Source: Parvibaculum sedimenti (GTDB lineage Bacteria; Pseudomonadota; Alphaproteobacteria; Parvibaculales; Parvibaculaceae). Taken from it: DNA of 63,785 nt. The stretch lies in the NCBI RefSeq assembly GCF_009184905.1, contig NZ_WESC01000019.1, positions 1-63,785 of the forward strand. Direction: 5' to 3'. The position numbers and the translations under genes were made by a program. Below, piece after piece: positions 9,160-18,995 of the stretch. Within the stretch, counting starts at the first letter, position 1. The number at the start of each line of letters is the position of its first letter. Under the pieces are notes generated by a model. It searched no databases, was not told where the DNA came from, and saw nothing but the letters and a program-made list of their open reading frames with translations.

Positions 9160-9816
9160 ATGACGGCGCCCACAGCCGAGGAAAGCGAACTCCGCGCCGA
9201 CCTCGTGCGCATCATGCGGAAGATGGCGGCGAGCGGGCTTAACAAGGGCGCCTCCGGCAATGCTTCAGTTCGCCTCGGCGAGGACATGCTCATCACGCCG
9301 AGCGGTCTTGCGCCAGATCTCATGGACGAGCAGAGCATCGTCCGTGTCGCCGCTGACGGAACGACCGAGCCCGGTGCCCCGCGGCCCTCCAGCGAATGGG
9401 CGATGCATTGGCGTATACTCCGGCAGCGTCGCGACATCGACGCCGTGGTGCATTGCCACTCACGCTACGCGACCATCCTCGCCTGCTGCCACAGGCCCAT
9501 CGAGCCGGTCCATTACATGGTGAGCGTCACCGGCGGCGCGGAGGTCCCGGTCGCCCCCTATCAGATCTTCGGCACCCCCGAGCTTGCCGATGCGGTCGTC
9601 GCCACCGTCGACGGTCACCTCGCCTGCCTCCTGGCCAATCATGGCCAGATTGCGCTGGGACGCAGCCTCGATCACGCTTTCGCCATAGCCGAGGAAGTCG
9701 AGGAACAGGCCGCAGTCTATTATGGCGCCCAGCTCCTCGGCTCGCCCCATGTCCTCGATGAAAATCAAATGAACGACATCTTTCGCCGCTTCGAGGATTA
9801 TGGTCAGAAGCGTTGA
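9160..9816 (+). CDS. Class II aldolase/adducin family protein, 218 aa
   Basis: A zinc-dependent enzyme related to L-fuculose-1-phosphate and L-rhamnulose-1-phosphate aldolases. The N-terminal part has GNASVRL and the phosphate-binding TPSG. The zinc ligands are visible as H98 and H100 in HCHS and H161 in NHG, with E79 in the position of the catalytic acid. The length is typical. A strong ribosome site (GGGAGGATGAGG) precedes the ATG. It is followed, with a possible 4-base overlap, by a TetR regulator. The substrate could be a sugar phosphate or another hydroxy-keto compound; no kinase or isomerase partner is present. Confidence 0.85.
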   Translation: MTAPTAEESELRADLVRIMRKMAASGLNKGASGNASVRLGEDMLITPSGLAPDLMDEQSIVRVAADGTTEPGAPRPSSEWAMHWRILRQRRDIDAVVHCHSRYATILACCHRPIEPVHYMVSVTGGAEVPVAPYQIFGTPELADAVVATVDGHLACLLANHGQIALGRSLDHAFAIAEEVEEQAAVYYGAQLLGSPHVLDENQMNDIFRRFEDYGQKR

Positions 9817-9875
9817 CCGCCCGCTCGTCCCGCGACAAGCTCGACACCATCAGTAATGATCCCTGGCGAGCTATC

Positions 9876-10586
9876 GTGACAGGCAGCGGCAAGAACAAGA
9901 CGAAGGCGACATCCGTAAAGCCAACCAAGCCCGGGCGTGTGCCGCGACGCATCAAGGCACAGCCCGTCGATATGGACGTGAAGACGCAGCCGCTTCAGAA
10001 GCGCTCGCGTCAAACTTATGAAGCCATTCTCGCCGCAGCCGGTGCACTGCTTGAGGAAGTCGGCATAGAGCAGCTTTCCACCAATCTGGTCTGCAAGCGC
10101 GCCAAGCTCTCGCCGCCTGCCCTCTACCGCTACTTTCCCAACAAATATGCGCTTCTTCGCGAACTCGGCGCACGGCTGATGCAGCGGCAGGATGAAGAAG
10201 TTTTCGACTGGATGGAAAATGGCGGGCTTCGGGCAGGCGACGTCGAGGAAATCCGGCAGAGCATTCTCGTCGTCCAGGATCGCGTGAATGCAATCACAAT
10301 GAAGGAGCCGGGCGGCAGATGGATCATGCGCGCGCTTCGCGCCGTGCCCACGCTGCACGAGGTTCGCATCGCTTCGCGCGAACTGGTCGCCGCCCGCATG
10401 AGCGAGGCGCTGGCCCGCATATTCCCCAAAGCCTCGCCGCACAAACTGCTCGTCGCGGCGCGGCTTGCCACCGAGGTCGGCTATGCGGCGGGCGAAATGG
10501 CGGTGGACGAGCCCGAGCATGCGGAAGAACTCATCGACGAACTCGCCTGGATGTTCGCGCTCTATTTCGAGCGCTTCCGCACATAA
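9876..10586 (+). CDS. TetR/AcrR family transcriptional regulator, 236 aa
   Basis: A DNA-binding repressor of the TetR type. After a basic, flexible N-terminal stretch, the helix-turn-helix is clear: TYEAILAAAGALLEEVGIEQLSTNLVCKRAKLSPPALYRYFPNK is spread over this region, with the YRYFPNK recognition end. The rest is the helical ligand-binding and dimer domain. The GTG at 9876 was chosen; a TTG at 9813 that overlaps the previous gene would add 21 residues. Being directly downstream of the aldolase-like gene, it probably belongs to the same transcript, but its target is not evident. Confidence 0.85.
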   Translation: MTGSGKNKTKATSVKPTKPGRVPRRIKAQPVDMDVKTQPLQKRSRQTYEAILAAAGALLEEVGIEQLSTNLVCKRAKLSPPALYRYFPNKYALLRELGARLMQRQDEEVFDWMENGGLRAGDVEEIRQSILVVQDRVNAITMKEPGGRWIMRALRAVPTLHEVRIASRELVAARMSEALARIFPKASPHKLLVAARLATEVGYAAGEMAVDEPEHAEELIDELAWMFALYFERFRT

Positions 10587-10625
10587 AAAAGCCCGCGAGG
10601 CCGGAACCTCGCGGGCTTCGTCTTC
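10585..10625. terminator. Bidirectional intrinsic terminator
   Basis: A 12-bp perfect stem, AAGCCCGCGAGG (10589-10600) and CCTCGCGGGCTT (10607-10618), with a 6-nt loop. An A run sits on the left side, giving a T run for the leftward transcript. It separates the convergent TetR and thiolase genes and is the clearest terminator in the window. Confidence 0.85.
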
Positions 10626-10634
10626 CCGAACGAA

Positions 10635-11870
10635 TTACATACGTTCGATGATCGTCGCAGGCGCCATGCCGCCCGCCGCGCAAAGCGTGGCGAGACCGAC
10701 ATTGAGGTCGCGGCGCTCGAGCTCGTCGAGCAGCATGCCGACGATGATCGCACCGGTCGCACCGATCGGATGGCCGAGCGCCATCGCGCCGCCATTGACG
10801 TTGACGATCGAGGGATCGACGTTGAGATCGCGCATGAACTTCAGCGGCACGACCGCGAAAGCCTCATTGATCTCGACGAGGTCGATGTCCTTCATCGTCA
10901 TGCCTGCGATCTGAAGCGCCTTCTTCGTCGCGGGCACCGGCGCATTGAGCATCAGTTCCGGGCTGTCGCCGGCGGTCGCGACCGAGAGAATGCGGGCGCG
11001 CGGCTTGAGGCCATGCGCCTTGGCATATTCCGGCGAGCAGACGACGACGGCGCCAGCGCCGTCAACGACGCCCGACGAGTTGCCGGCATGGTGAATGTGC
11101 TCGATCTTGACGCCAGGATAGTTCTTCTCGACGAGCTTCCTGTAGGTCAGGCCTTCCTCGTCGAGCGGGAAGTCATACATCGCGGCGAAGGCGGGCTTCA
11201 GCGTGGCGAGGCTTTCCAGCGTTGTGCCCGGACGGGGGAACTCTTCCTTGTCGAGCGCGAGGCGGCCATCATCGTGATAGACGGGAATGAGGCTCTTCGC
11301 GAAATGGCCGTTGCGGATCGCATGGTCGGCGCGCTGCTGGCTCTCATAGGCGAGCTTGTCCGTATCCTCGCGCGTGATGCCTTCAAGCGTCGCGATCAGA
11401 TCGGCGCAGACGCCCTGATGCGGCTGCGGATGAATTTCGCGCAGATGAAGATTATGGCTGTCCAGCGTCGCGCCGCCCGTGCGCGGCAGGGTCGAACCAT
11501 AGGACATGGACTCGACGCCACCGGCGACGACGAGATCTTGCATGCCCGACATGATGCCCATGGCGGCGAGGTTGACGGCGGTGAGGCCCGAGCCGCAGAA
11601 ACGGTCGAGCGAGAAGCCCGGCGCCGTGTTCTTCCAGCCCGCGTCGAGTGCCGCCATGCGCGCGATGCAGGAGCCCTGCTTGCCCGACTGTGTGCCGCAA
11701 CCGGCGATCACATCGTCGATGTCGTCGCTGTCGAGGTTGTTGCGCTCGCCCAGAGCCTTCAGCACCGTCGAGAGGATACGCTGCGGGTGAACTTCGGTAA
11801 GAGCGCCCTTACCGACCTTGCCGACGCCGCGCGACGTGCGCGCCGCGTCAATAATCCATGCTTCTTTCAC
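10635..11870 (-). CDS. Thiolase (acetyl-CoA acetyltransferase family), 411 aa
   Basis: A thiolase that either splits 3-ketoacyl-CoA in beta-oxidation or condenses acetyl-CoA. The catalytic set is complete: nucleophile C92 in RFCGSGL, H367 in GHPIGATGA and C397 in LCAAGG. The length is typical. It starts with GTG at 11870, preceded by AGGGAGAT. There is no adjacent hydratase/dehydrogenase gene, so the direction of the reaction cannot be deduced. The variant resembles FadA-like and acetyl-CoA acetyltransferases often annotated in fatty-acid-degrading alphaproteobacteria. Confidence 0.9.
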   Translation of the reverse strand: MKEAWIIDAARTSRGVGKVGKGALTEVHPQRILSTVLKALGERNNLDSDDIDDVIAGCGTQSGKQGSCIARMAALDAGWKNTAPGFSLDRFCGSGLTAVNLAAMGIMSGMQDLVVAGGVESMSYGSTLPRTGGATLDSHNLHLREIHPQPHQGVCADLIATLEGITREDTDKLAYESQQRADHAIRNGHFAKSLIPVYHDDGRLALDKEEFPRPGTTLESLATLKPAFAAMYDFPLDEEGLTYRKLVEKNYPGVKIEHIHHAGNSSGVVDGAGAVVVCSPEYAKAHGLKPRARILSVATAGDSPELMLNAPVPATKKALQIAGMTMKDIDLVEINEAFAVVPLKFMRDLNVDPSIVNVNGGAMALGHPIGATGAIIVGMLLDELERRDLNVGLATLCAAGGMAPATIIERM

Positions 11871-12082
11871 TGGGATCTCCCTTTGTGTTCGGATTTGCCG
11901 GGAGTTTCCGCCCCCATGCGCACGGCGTCAATCGAGCACCCCAGCCAGGCAAAAGGCACCTGATTTGACGCAGCGTCACGCGACGTCGCCCGCGGACGGC
12001 TCGGCGGGCCGCCATGCCGCGCGTGCGCAAATCCGTACATTCTGGCTGGAAGGCCGTCTGAATCGACGGTGGCGACGCTCGC

Positions 12083-13501
12083 TCAGACGACGCGGAAATT
12101 CTTGAACTGCCAAGGGTCCTGTGTGTCGAGATCTTCGGCAAAGAGTTGTCCGCGATCGACCAGCGGCGTCCAGTCGCTATAGACGCCGACGACATTGCCC
12201 AGATAGGGCTCGGCCATTTCGAGCACGCGCTCGAAGTCCATTTCCTCCGGCTCAACCATGCCACGGCCCGGATTCTCGATCGCCCAGACGACACCGCCGA
12301 GAACGGCAGCGGTCACCTGCAACCCGGTCGCATTGTTGTAGGGCGCGAGGCTCCGCGCCTCGCCGATGGAGAGTTGCGATCCATACCAGTAAGCGCCGCG
12401 TTCGTGTCCCATGAGCAGAACGCCCAGCTCGTCGATACCGCTGGTGATCTCGTCGACGATGATGCGTTTCTCCGCCTGCTCCTTCCAGTTCTTGCCTGCC
12501 AGTTCATGAACGGAGAGAACGGCGGCATCGCAGGGGTGATAGGTGTAGTGAACGGTCGGCCGATAGCGCACCTTGTCGCCGTCCTTCTGCGACAGGTAAT
12601 CGGCAATCGAGATCGACTCGCCATGCGTGATGAGAAAGCCGTGATATGGCCCTTCGAGCGGCGTCCAGCTCCGCATCCGGGTCGAGGCGCCGGGACGCCC
12701 GAGATAGATCGCCACGTCGTTGCCGAACTCGTGGTGGAATCCATCCGCGGGGAAATGCCGCTCATGGCTGCCCCAACCAAGCTCCGCCGGCTGGCAGCCC
12801 TCGCCGATAAATCCGTCGACGGACCATGTATTGACGAATTCGCCCACGCGCTTCGGAATCGGCGACACCTGTGTGTCGCGCTCCGCGATATGGATGACCT
12901 TCACGCCGAGCCGTTCGGCCAACGCGCCCCACTCCGCACGGCTCGCGGGCTTCGTCACCTCGATTTCCTTGTCCTCAGCCAGATTGAGCAAGGCCTGCTT
13001 GACGAAATGCGACACAAGGCCCGGATTTGCGCCATGGGTCAGCACCGCTGTCGGACCGGCTCCCATCCTCTCCCTGAGTTGCAGCGCCTCCTCGCGCAGC
13101 GCGTAGTTCGAACGCATGGAAGGAGTAAGCGTGACGTCCGTATACCGGCCCGGCCAAGGCTCGTTGCAGGTGTCGAGGTAAAGCGCGCCTTTTTCGTGGC
13201 AAAGTTTGATGAGCGCAAGGCTCGACACATCGACCGAGAGGTTGAGCAGAAAATCGCCCTCGCCGATCAGCGGCTCCAGAACCGTATGATAATTTTCGCG
13301 CGTCAGCGGCTGAAGGATGAAGCGAATGCCCTGCAGCTGCGCCTCGCGCCGCCCCTCCTCCTCGGCAGTAACGATGACCATGCGGTCGGGCGTGACGCCG
13401 ATATGACGCAGGATCAGCGGCAGGACGCCCCGTCCGATGCTACCGAAGCCGACCATGACAATACGGCCGCGAAACTCGATGGGCTTGGATTCCAGAGGCA
13501 T
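12083..13501 (-). CDS. hss: Homospermidine synthase, 472 aa
   Basis: This NAD-dependent enzyme joins putrescine units (or putrescine and spermidine) to give sym-homospermidine, a common polyamine of alphaproteobacteria. The N-terminal Rossmann fold is seen at GRIVMVGFGSIGRGVLP, followed by saccharopine-dehydrogenase-like strands. Conserved features include YLDTCNEPWPG and the segment LTHGANPGLVSHFVKQA, both typical of the family. The length of 472 is normal. GGAAG lies upstream of the ATG. It is a single gene in a long minus-strand position; the upstream 190 bases hold short GC-rich inverted repeats but no known riboswitch that I can recognise. Confidence 0.92.
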   Translation of the reverse strand: MPLESKPIEFRGRIVMVGFGSIGRGVLPLILRHIGVTPDRMVIVTAEEEGRREAQLQGIRFILQPLTRENYHTVLEPLIGEGDFLLNLSVDVSSLALIKLCHEKGALYLDTCNEPWPGRYTDVTLTPSMRSNYALREEALQLRERMGAGPTAVLTHGANPGLVSHFVKQALLNLAEDKEIEVTKPASRAEWGALAERLGVKVIHIAERDTQVSPIPKRVGEFVNTWSVDGFIGEGCQPAELGWGSHERHFPADGFHHEFGNDVAIYLGRPGASTRMRSWTPLEGPYHGFLITHGESISIADYLSQKDGDKVRYRPTVHYTYHPCDAAVLSVHELAGKNWKEQAEKRIIVDEITSGIDELGVLLMGHERGAYWYGSQLSIGEARSLAPYNNATGLQVTAAVLGGVVWAIENPGRGMVEPEEMDFERVLEMAEPYLGNVVGVYSDWTPLVDRGQLFAEDLDTQDPWQFKNFRVV

Positions 13502-13691
13502 CTTTCACACTTCCGACATAAATGGCGCGAGGGGCCTCGTGAGCTGAGGGGGGAGTACTCGCCTTATACAAAACGTGCGTCCCCAATGAAAGAACGCAGA
13601 CGTCACAGGGGCCTTTTGATCGAGGTCAATGCGCCTGGCCGTCGTCGGCATGCCTATAGTCCGAACAGTTCCCCGCCGAAGGAGTACCGCC

Positions 13692-14729
13692 ATGAAAGCC
13701 CTCGTCTATCAAGGCCCCGGCAAGAAGGCGCTCGAAGATCGCCCCATGCCGGAAATCTCGGCAGCGACCGACGCCATTGTCCGCGTCACCCGCACGACCA
13801 TCTGCGGCACCGATCTTCACATCCTGAAAGGCGACGTGCCGACCTGCGCTCCCGGCCGCATTCTCGGTCATGAAGGCGTCGGCGTGGTCGAGAAGGTGGG
13901 CGCTGGCGTCTCGACCTTCAAACCTGGCGACCATGTCATCGTTTCCTGCATCTCCGCCTGCGGCAAATGCGAGTACTGCCGCAAGGGCATGTATTCCCAT
14001 TGCACGACGGGCGGCTGGATTCTCGGCAACAGCATCGATGGTACGCAGGCGGAATATGTCCGAATCCCTCATGCGGAGACGAGTCTATATCACATTCCCG
14101 AAGGTGCGGACGAGGAAGCGCTCGTCATGCTGAGCGACATTCTGCCCACCGGCTTCGAATGCGGCGTACTGAACGGCAAGGTTGAACCGGGCTCGACAGT
14201 CGCCATTGTCGGCGCCGGTCCCATCGGCACTGCCGCCCTGCTGACGGCCCAGTTCTACTCACCCGCCCAGATCATCATGATCGATCTCGATGACAATCGC
14301 CTCGCCGCCGCCAGAACCTTTGGCGCGACGCAGACCATCAACAGCGCCGACGGAAAGGCCGCCGCCACTGTCATGGCTCTGACGGGCGGGCGCGGCGTGG
14401 ACACCGCCATCGAGGCTGTGGGCATTCCGGCGACATTTCTTCTCTGCGAAGACATAGTCGCGCCCGGCGGCACCATCGCCAATGTGGGCGTTCACGGTGT
14501 CAAGGTCGACCTCCATCTGGAGCGCCTCTGGTCGCACAACATCACCATCACGACCCGGCTGGTCGACACGGTAACGACACCGATGTTGCTGAAGACCGTC
14601 CAGTCGAAGAAGATCGACCCGACGAAGCTCATTACGCATCGCTTCAAGCTTGCGAATATACTCGACGCCTATGAAACCTTCGGCAAGGCGGCGAGTACGC
14701 ACGCGCTGAAAGTCATCATCGAAGCTTGA
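13692..14729 (+). CDS. Zinc-dependent alcohol dehydrogenase, 345 aa
   Basis: A medium-chain NAD(P)-dependent alcohol dehydrogenase. Catalytic zinc ligands C38, H60 and E61 (GHEGVG) and the structural zinc cysteines C90, C93, C96 and C104 are all present. The nucleotide fold carries VGAGPIGTAAL. The sequence is closest in style to the ADH/threonine-dehydrogenase-like group that oxidises short secondary or primary alcohols. The ATG at 13692 has GAAGGAG upstream at good spacing, so the longer frame from 13629 is not used. Directly followed, 22 bases later, by ftsH on the same strand. Confidence 0.9.
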   Translation: MKALVYQGPGKKALEDRPMPEISAATDAIVRVTRTTICGTDLHILKGDVPTCAPGRILGHEGVGVVEKVGAGVSTFKPGDHVIVSCISACGKCEYCRKGMYSHCTTGGWILGNSIDGTQAEYVRIPHAETSLYHIPEGADEEALVMLSDILPTGFECGVLNGKVEPGSTVAIVGAGPIGTAALLTAQFYSPAQIIMIDLDDNRLAAARTFGATQTINSADGKAAATVMALTGGRGVDTAIEAVGIPATFLLCEDIVAPGGTIANVGVHGVKVDLHLERLWSHNITITTRLVDTVTTPMLLKTVQSKKIDPTKLITHRFKLANILDAYETFGKAASTHALKVIIEA

Positions 14730-14751
14730 AGAAAAGGCCCGGCGTTCCGTC

Positions 14752-16575
14752 ATGGACAAGAAATTCCAGTTCAATGCCGGCTACTTCATCGTCGCCTTTC
14801 TGCTCATCACCGCTTTCCAGCTCTGGCTCGGCTCGCGGCAGGTGGCGCAGATCGACTACAGCGAGTTCATGAAGTTGCTCGATCAGAAGGCGATCAGCGA
14901 AGTCACCGTCACCGAGACGCAGATCCAGGGCAAATTCGCAAGCCCGCGTGACGGCAAGACCTTGTTCACCACAACCCGCGTCGAGCCGGACTTCGCCCAG
15001 CAACTCGCCAAGTCCGGCGTGAAATTCACCGGCGGGTCGGATCAGAACTGGCTGACCACGCTGATGTCTTGGGTTCTGCCGACGCTCGTGTTCCTGGGCG
15101 TCTGGTTCTACCTCTTCCGCGGCTTTGCCGACCGGCAAGGCGTGGGCGGGCTCATGAATGTCGGAAAGTCCAAGGCCAAGGTCTATGTCGAGACGCAGAC
15201 AGGCGTCACCTTTGCCGATGTCGCGGGCGTCGAGGAGGCGAAGATGGAGCTTCAGGAGGTCGTCGCCTTCCTGAAGAACAAGGAGAAATATGGCCGCCTC
15301 GGCGCCCATGTACCCAAAGGAATTCTCCTTGTCGGCCCGCCCGGCACCGGCAAGACGTTGCTCGCCCGCGCGGTAGCCGGCGAAGCAGGCGTCCCCTTCT
15401 TCTCGATCTCGGGCTCTGAATTCGTCGAGCTTTTCGTCGGCGTCGGCGCGGCGCGCGTCCGCGATCTCTTCGAGCAGGCGAGCAAGGCTGCGCCCTGCAT
15501 CATCTTCATCGACGAGCTCGACGCTCTCGGCCGCGCCCGCTCCGCCATGGGCGGACTCGGCGGACAGGACGAGAAGGAACAGACGCTCAACCAGCTTCTC
15601 GCCGAACTTGATGGCTTCGACCCGCGCGCAGGCATCGTGCTTCTGGCCGCGACCAACCGGCCCGAAATTCTCGATCCCGCGCTGATGCGCGCGGGGCGCT
15701 TCGATCGCCAGATCGTCGTCGACAGGCCGGAGCGGAGCGGTCGCGCGGCGATCCTCAAGGTCCATATGCGGAAGATCACCGCCGCCCCCGACGCAGACCC
15801 TGACGCGATCGCCGGCCTCACACCCGGCTTCACAGGCGCCGATCTCGCAAACCTCGTCAACGAAGCGGCGATCCTCGCCACGCGGCGCGGCGGCAACAGC
15901 GTGACGCTGGCGGATTTCACGGGCGCGGTCGAGCGCATCGTCGCTGGTTCCGAGGTCAAGAGCCGCCTGCTGAAGCCGGAAGAGCGCAAGCGCGTCGCCT
16001 ATCACGAGATGGGGCATGCGCTGGTTGCCGCCACCATTCCCGGCACGGATCCCGTTCACAAAGTGTCGATCATCCCCCGCTCCATCGGCGCACTGGGTTA
16101 CACGCTTCAGCGTCCGACGGAAGACCGCTTTCTCATCACGCTCGGCGAACTCAAGTCTCGCATGGTCGTGCTGCTCGCGGGCCGCGCCGCCGAACAGGTC
16201 ACATTCGGGGAAATCTCTACCGGCGCCGCGGACGATCTCGCCAAGGTGACGGATGTCGCCCGCCAGATCGTGACCCGTTTTGGCATGGCGCCGGAAGTCG
16301 GCCAGGCTGTCCTCGAAGGGCAGCATTCCGCCTATCTTGGCGACAATATGCTGAGCGTTCGCGACAAGGACTATTCAGAAGCAACCTCGCGCGAAATCGA
16401 CCTTGCCGTCCGCAAGCTCATCGACGATGCCTATGCTCGCGCCATCGACATTCTGAAAACCCGTCACGACGATCTCGAAGCGGGCGCAAAGCTCCTCCTT
16501 GCGAAGGAGACGATAACGCCGGATGATTTTCCGCAATTGAAGCCCGCCCCGAGCGAGGCTCCGACGCAGGCTTGA
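14752..16575 (+). CDS. ftsH: ATP-dependent zinc metalloprotease FtsH, 607 aa
   Basis: A membrane-anchored AAA+ protease that degrades misfolded membrane proteins and short-lived regulators. Two membrane helices flank a periplasmic loop (about 11-27 and 104-122). Walker A GPPGTGKT is at 195-202, Walker B IFIDEL at 251-256, the second region of homology near 300-318, and the zinc site HEMGH at 418-422 with the third ligand D495. The C-terminal tail is short, so the protein is a little smaller than the usual 640 residues. The neighbourhood (alcohol dehydrogenase, DUF3775) is not the usual tilS-ftsH context, so this may be a second FtsH paralogue. Confidence 0.93.
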   Translation: MDKKFQFNAGYFIVAFLLITAFQLWLGSRQVAQIDYSEFMKLLDQKAISEVTVTETQIQGKFASPRDGKTLFTTTRVEPDFAQQLAKSGVKFTGGSDQNWLTTLMSWVLPTLVFLGVWFYLFRGFADRQGVGGLMNVGKSKAKVYVETQTGVTFADVAGVEEAKMELQEVVAFLKNKEKYGRLGAHVPKGILLVGPPGTGKTLLARAVAGEAGVPFFSISGSEFVELFVGVGAARVRDLFEQASKAAPCIIFIDELDALGRARSAMGGLGGQDEKEQTLNQLLAELDGFDPRAGIVLLAATNRPEILDPALMRAGRFDRQIVVDRPERSGRAAILKVHMRKITAAPDADPDAIAGLTPGFTGADLANLVNEAAILATRRGGNSVTLADFTGAVERIVAGSEVKSRLLKPEERKRVAYHEMGHALVAATIPGTDPVHKVSIIPRSIGALGYTLQRPTEDRFLITLGELKSRMVVLLAGRAAEQVTFGEISTGAADDLAKVTDVARQIVTRFGMAPEVGQAVLEGQHSAYLGDNMLSVRDKDYSEATSREIDLAVRKLIDDAYARAIDILKTRHDDLEAGAKLLLAKETITPDDFPQLKPAPSEAPTQA

Positions 16576-16589
16576 GCAGGAACAGGATC

Positions 16590-16991
16590 ATGCCCGACAT
16601 CAACACCGACAAGGTCTGCTACGTCATTTCCCGGGCGCGCATGTTCGACGTCAAGGAAGAGGTCACGAACCCCCGCTCCGGCTCTAACGCTTCCGACGAG
16701 GATATGCGCGACATTCTCGAGGATTTCGCCGACGACCCTACCTATCAGGAGCTGGTGGAATTCATTCGCGGCCTTGATGAAGACGAGCAGATCGAACTGG
16801 TCGCCCTCGCCTGGGTCGGCCGGGGCACGTTCGACGCCGCGGACTGGGACGAAGCGGTGGAAACCGCCTCGCTTGAGCACAATGCCCGCACCGCCGAATA
16901 TCTGACCGGCCTGCCACTCCTCGCCGACTATCTGGAAGCGGGCCTCGACGCTTTCGGCGAAAGCTGCTCGGATTTCGACGAGCACGCTTGA
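16590..16991 (+). CDS. DUF3775 family protein, 133 aa
   Basis: A small acidic cytoplasmic protein of the DUF3775 family, widespread in alphaproteobacteria and without known function. It has no membrane segment or signal. The sequence is rich in Asp and Glu, with LVALAWVGRG and a helical C-terminal half containing YLTGLPLLADYLEAGL. The ATG at 16590 has AGGA upstream. A TTG at 16572 overlapping ftsH by four bases is possible, so the two genes are probably co-transcribed. A link to FtsH is inferred from position only. It converges with the PIMT fusion, only three bases apart. Confidence 0.75.
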   Translation: MPDINTDKVCYVISRARMFDVKEEVTNPRSGSNASDEDMRDILEDFADDPTYQELVEFIRGLDEDEQIELVALAWVGRGTFDAADWDEAVETASLEHNARTAEYLTGLPLLADYLEAGLDAFGESCSDFDEHA

Positions 16992-16994
16992 GAC

Positions 16995-18995
16995 TTAAAG
17001 GCCAAAGGGATAGGTCTCCGCCGCGCCGCTCAATTCCCCGGTCGTCAGCGGCGTCACAGCCTTCGTTTCGTCAAGCCAGACATATTCATCGAACTGGCGC
17101 GGCAACATCGTCTCGAAATAATGGCTCTGCAATTCCGTCTGCGGACGGTAGATGACGCCGATGGCCCGCTCGAGCCGTGGTTTCATCAGCCCGGCAGTCA
17201 GGTCGGCATCCGCCCCGCGCAGCGGCAGGAAGAAGCGCGCGCGCCCGCTTTCATGGCAAAGCCTTTCGTAGCTCCCCGCCAATGCGGGACGCACATGCTT
17301 GACTTCCATCTCCCCATCCCAGTCGGTCGCCGCCGCTACCGTGCCGTGGTCGGTTCCGAAGCCGATGGAATAGACCTCATCACCGAAAGCATCCCTGCAA
17401 AGCTGGCCGATATTGATCTCGCCGCGCGCGCCCATGTCCGTCGCCGCCGCGTTGCCGATATGCGAATTATGCGCCCAGACGATCGCCTTGCTCGCCGGTC
17501 CATGATGATCGAGCAGAGTCTTCAGCGTCTCGAACATATGCGTGTCACGCAGATTCCATGAAGCGCGCGAGCCATAATACATGATGCGGTAATATTGTTC
17601 GGCGCCCGCGACGAGCTTCGCGTTCTGCACCGCATCAAGGAAGCGCTCGCCATCATGCCGCGCATAGGCCTGCCGCTTCCCCATGAGGTCGGACAGCATA
17701 TGCGCCACATGTTCCTCGCAACTCCTGTAGGCGCCGGAGAGCGCTGCCCGCCCATAGGTCGCGGGGTCCGATTGCCACGGCGTGAGGCAGCCATAGCGCA
17801 ATCGCGCTATCTGCGCCGTCCGGGGGTCGACCTCATCGAGATAGTCGAGCACGGCCCGGATCGAGTTATAGAGGCTGTAGAGATCGAGCCCGTAAAAGGC
17901 GACACGACGCGCGGCGTCCTGCTCGCCATTATACTCGCGCAGCCAGTCGACGAAGGCCCGCACCTCCCGGTTGCGCCACATCCATGTCGGAAAGCGCGCA
18001 AAGGCCGCCCATTCGGAAGGCGCATAGTCGAGGTGGCGCACATAATTGTCGATGCGCGCGGCATCCGGCCAGTCGCCCTCGATGGAAACGAAGGAAAATC
18101 CTTTCCATGCGATGAGCGCCCGCGTGATCTTTTCGCGCAGCCGATAGAATTCAGACGTCCCATGCGAAGCCTCGCCGATGAGCACGATCCGCGCATCGCC
18201 GATACGCCGCATCAGCGGTTCGAGATCGACATTTTCGATATCGGCAAAGCCCTCGCCCACCTGCGCGATGCGTTCCGCCAGGGCGGCATCCGGCGAGAGG
18301 TCCTTCCGGATATGCGCCGGGGCGGGCTCCACCGCCTCCTTCGCCGCCCATCCTTCCGCGCCTACCAGTGGCACGAAGCGCACATCCAGCAGCTCCTCGG
18401 TCCTGAATTCATCGGCCGAGATGCGCGTGATGCGCAGCAGTTCCTGTAGATCCGGCTGGCGCCCCACCGGCACGACAAGCCTGCCGCCGATCTTCAACTG
18501 CGCCTTGAGCGCTTCCGGCACTTCCGGTGCGCCCGCCGTCACGACGATGGCGTCGTAAGGCCCCTTCTCCGACCAGCCCAGCGTGCCGTCGCCGTGGCGC
18601 ACATGCACGTTGAGATAGCGCTGGCCGCGCAGCGCGTCCGCCGCCTTTTCCGCGAGCTGCGCGATCCGCTCGACTGTGAAGACCTCCGCCGCGACACGCG
18701 ACAGAACAGCCGCCCCATAGCCGGAACCGGTGCCGATTTCGAGCACCTTTTCGCCGCCCCGGAGCAGCAGCGCCTCCGTCATCACAGCGACGATGTAGGG
18801 CTGCGAGATCGTCTGTTGCCCCTCAATGGGTAGCGGCGCGTCGTCATAGGCGAATTCGCGCATTTCAGGCGAGAGGAACTCCTCGCGAGGAACCTCCGTC
18901 ATGGCGGCAAGCACCGCTTCGTCGCGCACACCCCGCCCGGCGATCTGGCGCTTCACCATCGCCTCGCGCAGATTGTTCAGGCTCGGTTCCTTCAT
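16995..18995 (-). CDS. Protein-L-isoaspartate methyltransferase fused to erythromycin esterase-like domain, 666 aa
   Basis: Residues 1 to about 215 are a protein-L-isoaspartate O-methyltransferase: QTISQPYIVA (61-70) and the SAM site VLEIGTGSGYG (84-94). This part methylates abnormal isoaspartyl residues so they can be repaired. From about 235 to the end is a full erythromycin esterase-like domain, with GEASHGTSEF (274-283), EGDWP (306-310) and AHNSHIGN (508-515), holding the expected histidines and acids. Such domains open macrolide lactones in some members, but most have unknown substrates. The start has an excellent GGGAGG. It is divergent from ppsA. How the two activities cooperate is not known. 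Confidence 0.9.
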   Translation of the reverse strand: MKEPSLNNLREAMVKRQIAGRGVRDEAVLAAMTEVPREEFLSPEMREFAYDDAPLPIEGQQTISQPYIVAVMTEALLLRGGEKVLEIGTGSGYGAAVLSRVAAEVFTVERIAQLAEKAADALRGQRYLNVHVRHGDGTLGWSEKGPYDAIVVTAGAPEVPEALKAQLKIGGRLVVPVGRQPDLQELLRITRISADEFRTEELLDVRFVPLVGAEGWAAKEAVEPAPAHIRKDLSPDAALAERIAQVGEGFADIENVDLEPLMRRIGDARIVLIGEASHGTSEFYRLREKITRALIAWKGFSFVSIEGDWPDAARIDNYVRHLDYAPSEWAAFARFPTWMWRNREVRAFVDWLREYNGEQDAARRVAFYGLDLYSLYNSIRAVLDYLDEVDPRTAQIARLRYGCLTPWQSDPATYGRAALSGAYRSCEEHVAHMLSDLMGKRQAYARHDGERFLDAVQNAKLVAGAEQYYRIMYYGSRASWNLRDTHMFETLKTLLDHHGPASKAIVWAHNSHIGNAAATDMGARGEINIGQLCRDAFGDEVYSIGFGTDHGTVAAATDWDGEMEVKHVRPALAGSYERLCHESGRARFFLPLRGADADLTAGLMKPRLERAIGVIYRPQTELQSHYFETMLPRQFDEYVWLDETKAVTPLTTGELSGAAETYPFGL

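Noticed and set aside
13502-13691. Possible riboswitch upstream of homospermidine synthase
   Set aside because: Short GC-rich inverted repeats are present but match no riboswitch consensus I can recall; treated as ordinary leader sequence.
14716-16326. 536-residue minus-strand frame opposite ftsH
   Set aside because: Fully overlaps the FtsH gene whose motifs are intact; no independent features.
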